This document shows positions 44,639 through 55,600 of a stretch of DNA of 64,000 nucleotides, piece by piece. The position numbers and the translations under genes are program-made. The stretch is from Taxillus chinensis. Taxonomy: Eukaryota > Streptophyta > Magnoliopsida > Santalales > Loranthaceae. Under the pieces are notes generated by a model. The model saw only the letters and a list, made by a program, of their open reading frames with translations. It was not told where the DNA came from and searched no databases. How positions within the stretch are numbered: position 1 is the stretch's first letter; each line of letters starts with the position of its first letter. Where the stretch lies: the NCBI GenBank assembly GCA_023512835.1, contig CM042087.1:19845260-19909259 (forward strand). Direction: 5' to 3'.

Positions 44639-44805
44639 GGCATTTTGTAAACAGAGTGAAAGAGAGTCTTACAGTAGATCTAAAAGCTTTATAAGCTTTA
44701 ATCTGCTTCTATTTTGTTGTACTTATCCTTTGATAATAAAACAAAATACTTCCACTATCTGGTTATCTTCCGCATTGATTCTATCTCTTAAACAGATAAG
44801 TGTAG

Positions 44806-46168
44806 TGTTGGTCCCTGAGAGCCTAGAGGAGGGGGGGGGGGTGAATAGGCTCTTTGCAAAACTCTTTCCTTCCTCTTTGGCACAACACCTATCTGGTTAA
44901 AAGATGGAATCAATGCAGAAAATAACCAGATAGTGGAAGTAATTTGTTTTATTATCAAAAAGATAAGTACAATAAAATGGAAGCAGATTAAAACTTAAAG
45001 AGCTTTTAGATCTACTCACAACTCTCTAACACTCTGTTTACAATGCACTCATACTAGCCTCTTTGATCTTCTTGAGCTCTATTTCATTCACCAAGAGACA
45101 ATCTTGGAACTTGTTGTTCCGGACAATGTGCACAATTACTGTTCCTCGAAATCCTCTCTGTCTTAAGTGCTGCGGATATGGTGCTCAATGTCTTGGGTTT
45201 GCAAAGCATAAGTGTGTTTATGAGTTCCCAAGTTCAGTGTAAGTTGTGTCCACATATACAGATGATCCACGTGTAAGATGCTTTAAGTTCTCAATGAGTT
45301 TGTCTTACGTCGGGAAGCAGCGAGTTGGTGACTTTGAATACGAGGAGATAAGTTGAAGCAGCGTCATCTTGAATCCGGTGTAAGGTTGCTTACTCCGTGT
45401 TAAACTGAGCTCGAATCCTTATTCCGTAGCAATGATTGCTTACTCCGTATCAATTTTGAATTGGAATCCTTATCCCGAGTAAGTGCTTCCTTACTCCGTA
45501 TGAATGAGAAGGTCGGAGTGCTTACTCCGCATCAGCGCTTCCTTACTCTGCATCTAGTTTTCTTACTCCGTATGAGTTAAAGGACCGGATGGCTTACTCC
45601 GTATCAGCATATCCTTACTCCGCAAGAGTAACATGTTCGGATTCCTTACTCCGTATCAAATTTCCTTACTCCATGCGAAATAACGACTCGGGTCCTTATT
45701 CTGCATAAGTCGTTCCTTACTCCGCATGAATAGAATGCTCCGGATTTCTTACTCCGTGATTCTTTTCCTTAGTCCGCTTGAGTGGAAGACTTAGCCTTTT
45801 TACTCCGTGATAACTTTGACTTTCTCCGTGCAACTTATAAACTAGGATTCTTACTTCGCATCTATTGACTTAGTCCATGTTAAAGTATTAGACGCAGACT
45901 CCTTAGTCCATAGCTTTCACCCATTAGTCCATACGTATGATCCTTATTCCGTATGAAGTGAAGACTTGGTTATGTACCAAGTTTTTGACGATGCAAACTC
46001 TCATCCGGATCAGGATTATGTATCCCGTCCTTAGCTATCCTCTCACGAGTGTAGGTCCGGATAAAGTTCATATCTTCTGCAATTACTTAACATGGAAATA
46101 ACAAAAGTCTCAGATCAAGTTACATAGGGTTCTATTCGCATCATCCAAATTCTGGGTTTGATATAACA
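44806..46168 (-). repeat. C2 3' LTR (family C copia), minus strand
   Basis: The plus strand reads TGTTGGTCCCTGAG...GGTTTGATATAACA, about 1363 bp, with a poly-G run at 44829-44840. In element orientation it starts TGTTATATCAAACCCAG. It sits within the C3 LTR. Rightward comes the reverse complement of the PPT (TCTCCCCC), so this is the element's 3' LTR. Confidence 0.9.
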
Positions 46169-46310
46169 ATCTCCCCCAATTATGGATATGCCAAAACACT
46201 TTGTAATCTGATCTGGTAAGTACAACAAAAAGATAGCATACAGAATAGAAACCACATCCATTTTCATTAAGCAGCAACGTAGTACAATTCAACCTTTATA
46301 CAAAATTTCT

Positions 46311-47273
46311 TTAAGGTACATAAGGCTTACTATACTTGAAGATCATAGTTGCTGCTTTCTCCTTTAGCTCCATTGTCTGCTCCATTGTGTAGGCTGGGAT
46401 GCTATTCCAGCTTTTCTCCACGTTGATAATAGATTTGATGAAGAAACAGACAAAGGCTCCACAACTCTCTCCATCGGGCTGTTGAGGCATTAGCTTCTTG
46501 CCCCAAACCGTCGCCTTCAGCTTTTTAGTTGGACCTAACGGAGTTAGGCCCCTATCTTCATAAAGCCCAGATTGCTTTACTGCTTCCGTTAGACGAAGAT
46601 GCAGTGGCTCCCATTGATTCCTTCTAATGTTGTGCTCCACGACTTGATGAGAATCAATTAGGATCAGCTGCTTGGACGGAATCATAAAGATAACCAACAT
46701 GAAGTGCGGTGTCATGATCCGGTATGGAATGAGGACAGATTGGAGAGTTTTCCAGGGAGTGCTATCCTCAGCAGTTCCGTTGATGAAGGTCTGAATGTGG
46801 GCAATATCCGGAAGATACCCTTCATTCCAACATGGCAAGACATCAAACATGTGCATGTCCTTGTATAGGGATGGAAACAGCCTCATCTCTATCTTAATTG
46901 CCCGAGAGAAGTTGTCTATATCTTCTGTGGTGAGCAGACCCGTCTGAGAGCGAATAGTCTTAATGTCTTCAGGAGAGAAGGGGTACAACTCAGATAGACA
47001 TCTTCGCTCGGCATTCGACACGACATAATTGGTTATAGCATTAAAAACACTTCCATCCTCATCAAGAGGATCAAGATCTGCGTATGATGGGAGGAAGGTG
47101 TCAGCCGCTGTAGATGAAGAGGTGGAAGGAGGAGCTACACTGGAAGAGCTGGGCTGAGAGAAGCGGCTACGTTTGGGGATGGTAACTGCCGGAAGCAGTG
47201 AGGATGCAGACCACTTTTCAGCACGAGCTGGGGAAGGTGCAAGAGGATCAGATGACACTTTCTCCCCCAGTTT
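46311..47273 (-). pseudogene. ORF3 of copia C2, C-terminal part with Ulp1/C48 domain
   Basis: An uninterrupted minus-strand frame of about 320 codons ends at TAA (46311-46313). It reads KRSRFSQPSSSS, FLPSYADLDPLDEDGSVFN, AERRCLSELYPFSPEDIKT, LTTEDIDNFSRAIKIEMRLF, TPHFMLVIFMIPSKQL, LILIDSHQVVEHN, LMPQQPDGESCGAFVCFF. The His, Asp, Gln and Cys of the C48 active site are all present and the whole peptidase domain is free of stops, making it the best-preserved copy in the window. It is cut from its N-terminal part by solo LTR D2 (47274-49550). Compared with C1, the length differences are multiples of three. Confidence 0.87.
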
Positions 47274-48599
47274 TGTAAAGACCCGTACCTATGTGAGATA
47301 GAAGTTAGCCCCTGAAAAGAGTGAGGGATATCTATTCGGTAGCATGGCCTTAGCGTGAGCGTTTTGAGTTGTTATTATTATGATAATTAAGGTTATGACT
47401 ATTATTATGATTCCATTATTGGGTTTATTATTATTATTATATATATAAGTATTTTAATATATTAAGTATATTATTATTATTATTATGCTATTATCATTAC
47501 TAATATTATTATTATAAAAATTCAAGTTATTATTATTTTAATGTTCTTATTATGATTATTACAACTATTTTAAGGTTATTATTATTATAAGTAGATTTAA
47601 TTATATATATATATATATATTGAGAGGTATAAAAGGGAAACCTAGGGTAAAAACCCTAGTTCATTGTGCGCAGAGCTTGGTAGCGAAGAGGGGTTGAAGT
47701 CGTCGCGTTCTATCGATCCTTCGAGACTGTATTCAGGTAGGTGATTCTAGACTCTTCGTTGTTCTATTTCAAGAGTGCATACTGTTAGAGGTAACGATCA
47801 TCTGTGTCATTCACCTCGTTCCCTGCACATCGCTCACCCTCTCCGCGTTTGTTAGAACGATTTGCAGTTTGTGGCCTGCTTCATACAAATATCTTTTTGA
47901 TCATCTTGATTTTTAATGAAATTTGTCAATTATTAATATTATTAATGAGCATTACCAGGTTATACAGCCTGGTACTCATTTGCGTGCGGCGGTGTGTATG
48001 CGTCAGAGGCGTGCACAGCTTGGTCCTTCCTTGCGTGCTGTAGTATGGTGCGTCAAAGGCGTGCGTGGCCTATTCTTCTACGTGCGGCAAAAAGGCATGA
48101 CAAGGCATAACATCTTAACGGATTATTATTATCATTATTCGATGAAACCAGGCCGTTCGGCCTGGTCTTCCTTTCGCACAACGGGCGTGCACCAGGCTGT
48201 CGTTAGATAGCCTAGTCGGTGGTAGGGCAGAGAGGCCCTGCCACGTCTTTTGTAAGGTTGGTGGCAGCAACTGTGCCGCCGCCATGCACGTACCAGCCTA
48301 GGGCTGGCCATGTTGACTGGGCCTGTTTCTCTTAGCCCTTGTGGGTTTTCCCTTCTTAGTTGATAGCAATTATAACTTAATCGATCACTTTATAGGTATT
48401 AATTGGAATTAATTCTATTAGTTCACAATTTAAAATATTTAAATTGTCATATTAAATTTATTTGGGATAAATCTTTGGAGTTCACAATTTAAATTATTAG
48501 TTGTATCTTGATTTCTAGTATGACAATTAGAATATTATTTGTAGTTTTACAATATTAGTTTGACCTTTAGGATATCATTGTAGCTAAATATTAATTGTT

Positions 48600-48661
<62 letters not shown>

Positions 48662-49550
48662 GAGCATCATTTGTAGTATGTTATTATTGATTTGGTAATT
48701 TAAATATTGTGTATGGCTTTTGTATTAAACACTAATGGTTGAAATTTCTATTTATTGATTATATGTGTGGAATCGATGGTGGAGCTAGTTGGGTTAATCG
48801 AGGGTCCCACATAGGGCTGGCACGAGGCCGCAAGTCCCCTATGTGGCTAGTTAACCTAGGTCCCATATGTGGTAGGTTGTCGTTAGGGACACCGCAGGTC
48901 CCACATATGGCTGTCTGATAGTGACTGGGATCCCAAGAGTTGGTTGCGGGAATTTTGTCGATGATTGGATTATTCAGTGTGAACCCTTATTGAATGAATT
49001 ATAATGTGTATAATGTTATAATTTGTGATTTTATTGTAAGATTACTGTGATAAAATTGGACACTATACTGGCACAAACATTCACCGATCATGTAGTCTTA
49101 GGATTTCATGTTATAGGATGGTGAGGAGATGGAGATCACCTACTGGGCATTTGTGCTCACTCCTACTTTGTTGACATGTTTCAGGTACCGACCCATTCGC
49201 TAGAGGCCGGTCCGAAGTTAGTTGTTATTTATTTCTCATTTTGTATAACTTGGTTTATGGATTTTGTATAACATAATTGATTTTATTATTTGAATGTCCG
49301 AACGAGAGTCCGTGAAAGTTGTATTGGATTTATAGCATGACTTTATTATTAATAAAATATTTTCCTTCGCTTCATAACATGTGGGAATGTGCAAGAATAC
49401 TCTTGATGTATGAATGTACAGGTATATCTCGGACAGCTCTTGTTGCATAGTCCATATCGGTGCTAGTCACTAACCCCTTGACCCTTCGGGTGCGGGCATG
49501 GGGAAGTCACGTTCCTCGTTCCGAGTTCCTTGGAATTCGGGGGCGTGACA
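47274..49550 (+). repeat. Solo LTR of family D gypsy (D2)
   Basis: TGTAAAGACCCG...GGGGCGTGACA, about 2.28 kb, lies inside C2 ORF3. The flanks AGTTT (47269-47273) and GGTCT (49551-49555) are a plausible but degraded target duplication. The ORF3 reading resumes across it without loss. It has TATAAAAGG at 47628, a CAG|GTAGGT donor at 47737, a (TA)n microsatellite (48603-48656) and GGTCCCACATAGGGCT-type repeats (48804-48915). An acceptor-like TTTCAG ends at 49184. Confidence 0.9.
48603..48656 (+). repeat. (TA)n microsatellite
   Basis: About 26 uninterrupted TA units lie inside solo LTR D2. The length is likely polymorphic. Confidence 0.95.
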
Positions 49551-51336
49551 GGTCTGGCATGTCGCCGAGGTGCGGTAGGAGGACGAGCCATCGTGTGCGC
49601 CAAGTCCGCAAAAGAGGTTGACAAGGAATGGACGGACAAGGCAACAAGATCCATCTTTTGCTCGATAGAAGTGGAAGAGTTGGTCAAGGCAGAGAGGAGT
49701 TGGGCGACGAGGGCATCAACCTTAGCGGCGATGGCAGAAATTTGGGCGCTTTGGGCTTGGGCGTGACGGTCCAGCTGGGTGGAGAGCACAACATCAGAGT
49801 GAACTGTGCCAAAAGAGGCACGTCCAAGCGCCAACTCCAGGGCTTTGGAGGACTCTCCCGCAGGAATGGCTGCAGGAGTACGCTGGGCAGAGGAGTCAAC
49901 GGGAGTAGAAGGAGCGTTAGCAACAGTAGCAAGAGCATCCGGAGCAGTAGAGACATCCGTAGCATCAAAGGCATTCGGAGCATCACAGCCACTTTGACTA
50001 GAGAGGTCAACAACTGGAACGTCGGCAGCAGAAGGAACAGGTCGGTCGGTGGCAGGAGAAGACATGTGTTCGCCCGGGGCCAATCCAGAGGTAACAGCAA
50101 AAGGAACGTCCGAAATGTAGGCCGGCGTGAGGAAACCATGGTCCAGGCTCCAGATGATCATAGCCTCTGGGGTTTGGGTGTGTTTGGCATAGAACACCCA
50201 GATATCATTATTAGGGATAGAGGCAATGCAAGCAAGGCTAAAACGGAACCAGAGGTCCATTAAGGTGTCGGCGGAGAGATGGTCAAGATAGTCACGAGGT
50301 TGAGGTAAAGGAGGTAACGGTGCTTCCGGAGAAGAAGGAGGTACATCAGCCATGGCCGTAGCAACAGAAGCATCAACAACAGCAACAACAATGGGTGAAT
50401 TAGGTGCGGGGACATCAGCGGGAGAAGGCACTAGAGAGTCATCCAGATGAGGGCTGGACTGAGAGGGCCCCGCAACCTCGGACGATTCAAGACGGACACT
50501 GTGCTGAGAGGCTCAAGAGATGGATGGGGCAGTAACGGACCGAATCCGAGAGGACCAGTGAGCTGAGCTGACTTCGGGGGCATGGCTGTCGGGTGGGTCA
50601 CCAACCGAACTGCCTTGTTGTTCCGAGGCTGGAAGAAGGCAGAGAGCAGCAGAAGGATAGCGGGCTATCATGCTTCTATCAGGCGTAAGATGGTGGAGAT
50701 AGTAGGCCTGAGGGAAGGGGATAGCATCATATCTGGTGAAATGAATCGGATGCTAATGCCGGAAGACAATGCTGAGAATCTGCCCAAAAGATTAGTTCTT
50801 AGGGACGTTCTTCAGCAGCCGGAATAGAAATGTCCCCCAGTCCATCGGGAGACCTTTGAAGACTCCGTACATGGCCAGCAGAAGGTCATACGGAACGGAG
50901 TCGAGAGCGGAGGTGCGAGCCAGAAGACATCGGCTGAGGATGATCGCCATACATCGATAGCGACCGTGGAAGGACTTCACCTTGTATTCCTTCCCTTTGT
51001 ATGTGCAACCCATAGAGGTAGCCATTGTTTCTGGTTCCAGACGTTGAGGTTCACCGATGGGTAGGTTGAGAGCGGCACGAAGGACGGTGGGGGTGATGAT
51101 GATGGATTCACCCCGAACATGGAAAAGGATAGAGTCGGTGGTGTAGCGGATGCGCTGGTAGTACTCGGTGATGTTGTCGATGAGAAGATCAACAGGGTTG
51201 GAAACTAGATTCAGAATGTGGGAGGCTTCCAGAAGAGGACGTAAGTCCAGGAACCAAGCTGTAGGATCGACAACTGCAGGCCAATCGACCAGATGGCCGG
51301 GATTTATGCCAGAGAGAGAGAGAGCTTGGGTGCCAT
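49551..51336 (-). pseudogene. ORF3 of copia C2, N-terminal and linker part
   Basis: The minus-strand continuation of C2 ORF3. The N-terminal domain (SGINPGHLVDWPAVVDPTAW; VRGESIIITPTVLRAALNLP; DSVPYDLLLAMYGVFKGLPM) lies at about 50790-51330. The Ala/Pro/Ser-rich linker, SADTLMDLWFRFSLAC and the coiled-coil-like SAQISAIAAKVDALVAQLL reach to 49551. Stops occur near 50775-50780 and in the linker near 50510. The ATG equivalent to C1's lies at 51334-51336, but a length change in the adjacent CT-run puts it out of frame. Together with 46311-47273 this shows ORF3 was a single gene in C2 before D2 inserted. Confidence 0.8.
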
Positions 51337-51909
51337 TCCGATTTAGAGGAGGAAAGAAGGTAGGTCTTAGTGAGTGGAAGAGTGACGAGGGTTTAGGGAT
51401 TTGGAAATGTAAACTCATGTTGCATGAAGATCCAGTATATATAAGACTGAGTCCGTGGTTGCCAGCGGATCTAGGGATTAAGCGAGAAGAATAGTGATCC
51501 GCCTGACAAGCTGATGTCATTTATCTTGAGATATGAGCACCTCCGAATATAAACATGATGTGGAGGCCGCAGAATCAAGTAAATAGAACAGCTATATGCC
51601 TTCTTCTGGAAAATGCTTGTCTCGAGACTTGCAATTAAAATAGTCCATCATTATGCCTCCTCAGAAACACGCGATAAGACTTGAGTATTTCAAGAGTCCG
51701 GAGGAGATGAACCAATGATCATCCGGATGAAGAGATAATCCGTAGAAGTATATCCGGATGTGCAACAGAGTGTGAGAGAGTGATTCCTTTGCTGGCTTAA
51801 AGTTGAAGAAAGATGAAGTACCACAACACTTCAAAGTTGAGACTTCAAGCAAGATATGTAAGTGAAAATGCAAAGTGAATTGGAACCTGTAGCTGCATGA
51901 GGATAAACT
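51337..51909 (-). other. C2 spacer upstream of ORF3 (part 1)
   Basis: The reverse complement of part of the C1 spacer upstream of ORF3. Only fragmentary frames are present. It ends in AAACT (51905-51909), the left target duplication of solo LTR A2; the spacer continues at 63084. Confidence 0.65.
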
Positions 51910-53447
51910 TGTAAAGACTCGTGTTTGGGTAGTTTTGAGAGATAGTCATTCTATGGGAATGTAACTATCTGGACGGTAGTGTAGTCGTCGATGTGAGCAT
52001 TTTGACTGTACTTGGGCCCGATTTCGAGTCGGGGCCCCGTTTGACTCGAGTGTTGACTTTTCGGGGTTTATTGGTTGACTTTGCGTTTGGGTGGTCATTT
52101 GGGTGTAATAATATCTGTTTAGTGTTGTGCTCGTCATTTCGAGCGTTTTGACTGTAGTTTGACTCAATTTGGAGTTCGGGGCCTTAGAGGTCAATTTTTG
52201 TGTTGGGATGTCTATTATTGACTGGGCCAATGGTTGACTAGGTCAGTTGACTGGCAGAAATATAAATAGCAGAAAAAAAAGGAAGAAGCTTTCACTTTAC
52301 ATTTCACGTTTGTGCGTTGAGAGAGAGAGCTTGAGAGAGCTTGGAGGCTTTGGCGATTTGGGGCGATTTGGGCTCGTGGAGGTCGAAGATTCACTTCAAG
52401 TAGGTGTCCTTGAACTTCTTATCTCTCTCTTGTTTTAGATTTGCACGAATTTATCATGATTTATGAAATTGAGCATGAACCCTAGAATTTGGGGAAAACC
52501 AATTTTGGGTTAGATCTAATGGTTTAGCATAAGATTTGTGGTTAACAACTGTTTTATATCATTGTGGATATATGTTTCTGTGCTTCTGGGGTTGATTAAT
52601 TGTGTTTTTCATGAGGGTTGATAAGTCAACCATGAAATTCTGGGTTTAGATCTAGAGTTCTGGAATTTTATACGTGTTTCTGTTGTTTCTACGCGATTTA
52701 GAGGTGTTTTGGACGCATCTTAAGGTAAATATCGCAGTCTGTTGCATAAAATGCGTGTTTGTGCGTGTTTGGGGGTTGCTGGGTTGATTCCAGACGAATA
52801 ACAGGCAAAAATGACGATGAACAGTACTCTGGACGCGTTACTGGGTCGAACTGACGAAAATCCAAAGTTCTGGGTCGAAGGGTCGAAGATCCAGGGTCGT
52901 AGGGTCGTAGTTCGTAAACTCGTAGTTCGTAGCTCGAAGGTTCGTAGTTCGTAGCCTCATAGCCTCGTAGTTCGAAGTTCATAGACTCGTAGTTCGTAGT
53001 CGAAGGGTCAAAGTTCGTAGCCTCGTAGGTCGAAGGTCGTAGCCTCGCTTCGAGTCTTCGAGGCGCGCTGCAGCTCCGCATTCCACAGCTACGAGTCGCA
53101 ACTCCTGTAGTGTAACTGGACACTGTACAGCACTGGACTGGACCTATTTACATTGCAACCTATGCAACCTATACCCATCTTAAGTTACAATGTAAATAAT
53201 GAAATACCCCCATTTGGATTCAAAGAAAAATACTAGAAAAATTAATTCCGACTATTTCAAAATGTGAAAATTGGGATTTAGTGTAAAATCTCGGAAAAAC
53301 CCAAAAGTTCGTAGTGGTGAATTTTTGGAAAGTGGGGTTAGACATCTCAGAAAAATCCTCAAAAATTAGATTATCTTAGTTATGATATGGGAACCCAATG
53401 CCGGAACTTTTGATTTCAAGAAAATAGCTGCTATGGGTACTTCCTTC
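51910..53447 (+). repeat. Solo LTR A2 of family A, left part
   Basis: It starts TGTAAAGACTCG and matches A1. It is flanked on the left by AAACT (51905-51909) and, at its far right end, by AAACT (63084-63088), a perfect 5-bp target duplication. It has TATAAATAGC at 52261, a donor-like AAGTAGGTG at 52399, and a TCGTAG/TCGAAG array at 52850-53060. It is interrupted after CCTTC (53443-53447) by the full-length element B1. Confidence 0.93.
52261..52270 (+). promoter_or_regulatory. TATA box of A2 LTR
   Basis: TATAAATAGC, followed by a GAGAGAGAGC leader, corresponds to the A1 site at 2625. Confidence 0.6.
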
Positions 53448-53800
53448 TGTAATGACCCGTGTTTTGGGTAGAACAAGCTGGAACAAAGATGAACAATACC
53501 TTGGGCGAACGCTTGGGTCGAAAGGTGGAAGACCCGAAGATTTGGGTCGTAGGGTCGAAGACCGATGGTCGAAGTTCGAAGGTTTGAGGGTCGAAAGTTA
53601 GATCTTTGAGATAGATCTTCGAGGCCGCGTTTCCAGCTAATCTTCGAAGGAGTGTTTCTACGAGTCTTCGTGGCTTGGTTGTTAGAGAGTGTAATGAGCT
53701 CAAGTGGGAGCGTGTAGAGGCTGCGTGTGACAATGACCATGTTCGGATTGTGGGTATTTTGTCCTGTGTGGAAGCAGAGTGGTTAGTTCATGTTTTATTT

Positions 53801-53967
53801 ATCAAAACTACGTCGTTTTGATGGTGTGTTTCATTTATCAAAACTACGTCGTTTTGATGGTGTGTTTTATTTATCAAAACTACGTCGTTTTGATGGTGTG
53901 TTTCATTTATCAAAACTACGTCGTTTTGATGGTGGGATTTCATTTATCAAAACTACGTCGTTTTGAT
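53801..53967 (+). promoter_or_regulatory. Five 22-bp palindromes phased at 36 bp upstream of the B1 TATA box
   Basis: Copies start at 53801, 53837, 53873, 53909 and 53946. Each has arms ATCAAAAC and GTTTTGAT around a TACGTC core, so the unit is a near-perfect inverted repeat with an ACGT centre. The last copy lies 11 bp from the TATA box. ACGT cores are bound by plant bZIP factors. A role as an enhancer array is an inference from position and symmetry. Confidence 0.85.
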
Positions 53968-53977
53968 AAGTGAGGTC

Positions 53978-53986
53978 TATATAAAG
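53978..53986 (+). promoter_or_regulatory. TATA box of B1 5' LTR
   Basis: TATATAAAG is identical in the 3' LTR (61060-61068). It is followed by a leader with long GA runs. Confidence 0.7.
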
Positions 53987-54517
53987 AGGAGCTCTCTTTA
54001 TTTTAGGTTTAGGGTTTTTTGTTGTCGGCCGCCGCGGCCGTCACCGAGAGAGAGAGAGAGGGAGATTGAGAGAGAGGGCTCCGGTTCGTGGGCTGTCGTT
54101 GTCATTCCCGTGGTTGGACGGCATTAAGCGTGGAGGCAAGTGCGTGGAGGATCTTTGAGGTAGGGGTTCTGTCTTTCCTGGTATGTTCGGGGTTAGGCCC
54201 TGTGGATATTTTGTAAAGTTTTCATTGTTATTGCTATAATACTTATATGTAAATTCATATAGGTGTAATCTCCTATATGAATGTTGGCCTTCAATGGCGA
54301 TTTTGGTGTGTTTCTAGTGTTCGTGTAATGCATGAAAAGTGTTCGATAAAATGCCTGTGTGACATGCCTGCTACATGTTTGAGAAAATGCCTGTGCGGCT
54401 AGGTTTATGAGTCTATGAATTTATGCACACCAATTGCTTGGTTTTATACCTGTGAGGCTTTGCATGCTAAGTGTTCGATGTTATGTCTGTGTGACTAAGT
54501 GTGGCTATGTGTGTTGT

Positions 54518-54696
54518 GTTCTTGGAACCCGGTGGTCGTGGAAGCCCGGGATGTTCTTGGAACCCGGTGGCTGTGGAAGCCCGGGACTGTTCTTGGAACC
54601 CGGTGGCTGTGGAAGCCCGGGACTGTTCTTGGAACCCGGTGGCTGTGGAAGCCCGGGACTGTTCTTGGAACCCGGTGGCTGTGGAAGCCCGGGAGT
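54518..54696 (+). repeat. Five tandem 36-bp units in B1 5' LTR
   Basis: Units start GTTCTTGGAACCCGGTGG at 54518, 54553, 54589, 54625 and 54661, each ending in GGAAGCCCGGGA. CCCGGG gives local palindromes. The frame stays open only because 36 is a multiple of three. The 3' LTR has three units and solo LTR B2 has one. It lies within the predicted leader intron. Confidence 0.9.
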
Positions 54697-55195
54697 GTTT
54701 ATGTACCAGCCCGTGTATGATTGTATTTGCTGTTATAGCCGGTAATTATATCTGGTAGAATAATTGTAGCACGACACAACACTTGTACACAAGGCATGTA
54801 GATATTAGGTGCATGGGATGGGTTGGGGAGACATGATCCCCTCGAGTTGTGGTTGCTCACCCCTCCTACCATGTTGTTTTCTTTACAGGAACCTACAGGC
54901 GTTAGGTGGGAACACCAAGGTGGAAGTCCTCCTTGTGGCTTGCTCATCATTATTTTGGGTTGTCTGCTTTTCTTTTTGTAACTTTGTAACCCCAAGTGGG
55001 GAGATTGTAATGTGGAGTTCAATGTAATAAAAGTGTGTTTTGAACGTATTTGCTATGTTTGGACTCAATAAATATAAGGTTGTTCTCTGAATATAAAATG
55101 TGAGGTGTATGTTGTATTCTAACCCCTCTATCCAACTTGGGTAAAGGGAGGGTCATGTTCCGGTCTCCTCGGGTTGGAAATGGGGCGTGACAATA

Positions 55196-55206
55196 TGGTA
55201 TCGAGC
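55196..55206 (+). other. B1 primer-binding site
   Basis: TGGTATCGAGC, three bases after the LTR, resembles the initiator tRNA-Met complement but lacks one A. That could weaken priming. Confidence 0.7.
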
Positions 55207-55600
55207 ATGGTCTAGTTGGCCTAGGGTAGTGGGCGGACTTGGTTATCTTGAGTCCTTTGGAGGGGCCTGGAGGGACGTGCCTGATCAACATGGTCCTCTT
55301 GGAGCCTCTAAGGTGTACTTGGGGTAGTCCAGTCTTGTGGTAGGATTTGCATGCATTGGCATTAGGGCACTAGTTGCATTTCTTGTGAATGTATGCTAAA
55401 GCGTGGATAAGATCATATGATTAAGTGAAATGTGCAACTCGATTTGTTTAACAATGTGTCTTGAATCGTGCAATGTGATTGATGCAATGTATGTGTGTAA
55501 TGTCATGTGATAGTGGAATTGATCGGCGGGGTAGAGGTAGTGACGCGATAGATTATAAAATTTGTTTTGACGTTTGTGCTTCTTACTTCGTGTAGTAAGA
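55207..55600 (+). other. B1 5' leader
   Basis: Untranslated leader between the PBS and gag. It contains GCCTGATCAACATGGTCC, also found in D1 (37549 onward), and no ORF. Confidence 0.6.

Larger units (their letters stand above)
42676..44805 (+). repeat. C3 3' LTR (family C), enlarged and truncated
   Basis: It begins TGTTGGATCTAGCCCAG and follows the family C LTR up to AAACAGATAAGTGTAG, where C2 inserted (TGTAG at 44801-44805 is the left target-duplication candidate). It is longer than its relatives because of an inserted MITE-like segment (about 43130-43510) and a 449-bp tandem duplication (43741-44638). CGGAGTAAGGA-like motifs occur on both sides of the MITE. Confidence 0.85.
53448..55192 (+). 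repeat. B1 5' LTR (family B gypsy)
   Basis: TGTAATGACCCG...GGGGCGTGACA, 1745 bp. It is nearly identical to the 3' LTR at 60567-62208: four transitions in the first about 205 bp by eye, plus repeat-number differences. Features in order: a TCGAAG-type motif array (53515-53650), a 36-bp-phased palindrome array (53801-53967), TATATAAAG at 53978, and a GA-rich leader. A GAG|GTAGGG donor lies at 54158-54165, a second 36-bp array at 54518-54696, and an acceptor CTTTACAG at 54881-54888. CCTTC precedes it. Confidence 0.95.

Noticed and set aside
47269..49555. Perfect target duplication for solo LTR D2
   Set aside because: The flanks are AGTTT and GGTCT, so the duplication is at best degraded; the insertion is supported by the split ORF3 and not by the flanks.
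49628..50263. Long plus-strand ORF of 211 codons
   Set aside because: It is antisense to C2 ORF3, whose minus-strand reading matches C1 ORF3.
53779..53973. ORF made of a repeated peptide (CFIYQNYVVLMV)
   Set aside because: It is the translation of the 36-bp palindrome array in an LTR promoter; the frame is open only because the period is a multiple of three.
53801..54696. Regularly spaced repeats resembling a CRISPR array
   Set aside because: The intervening segments are nearly identical to each other and the arrays lie inside plant LTRs; there are no unique spacers and no cas genes.
54434..54758. Overlapping ORFs with repeated GTRWLWKPG-type peptides
   Set aside because: Tandem 36-bp units inside the LTR give all-frame open reading; there is no start context or homologue.
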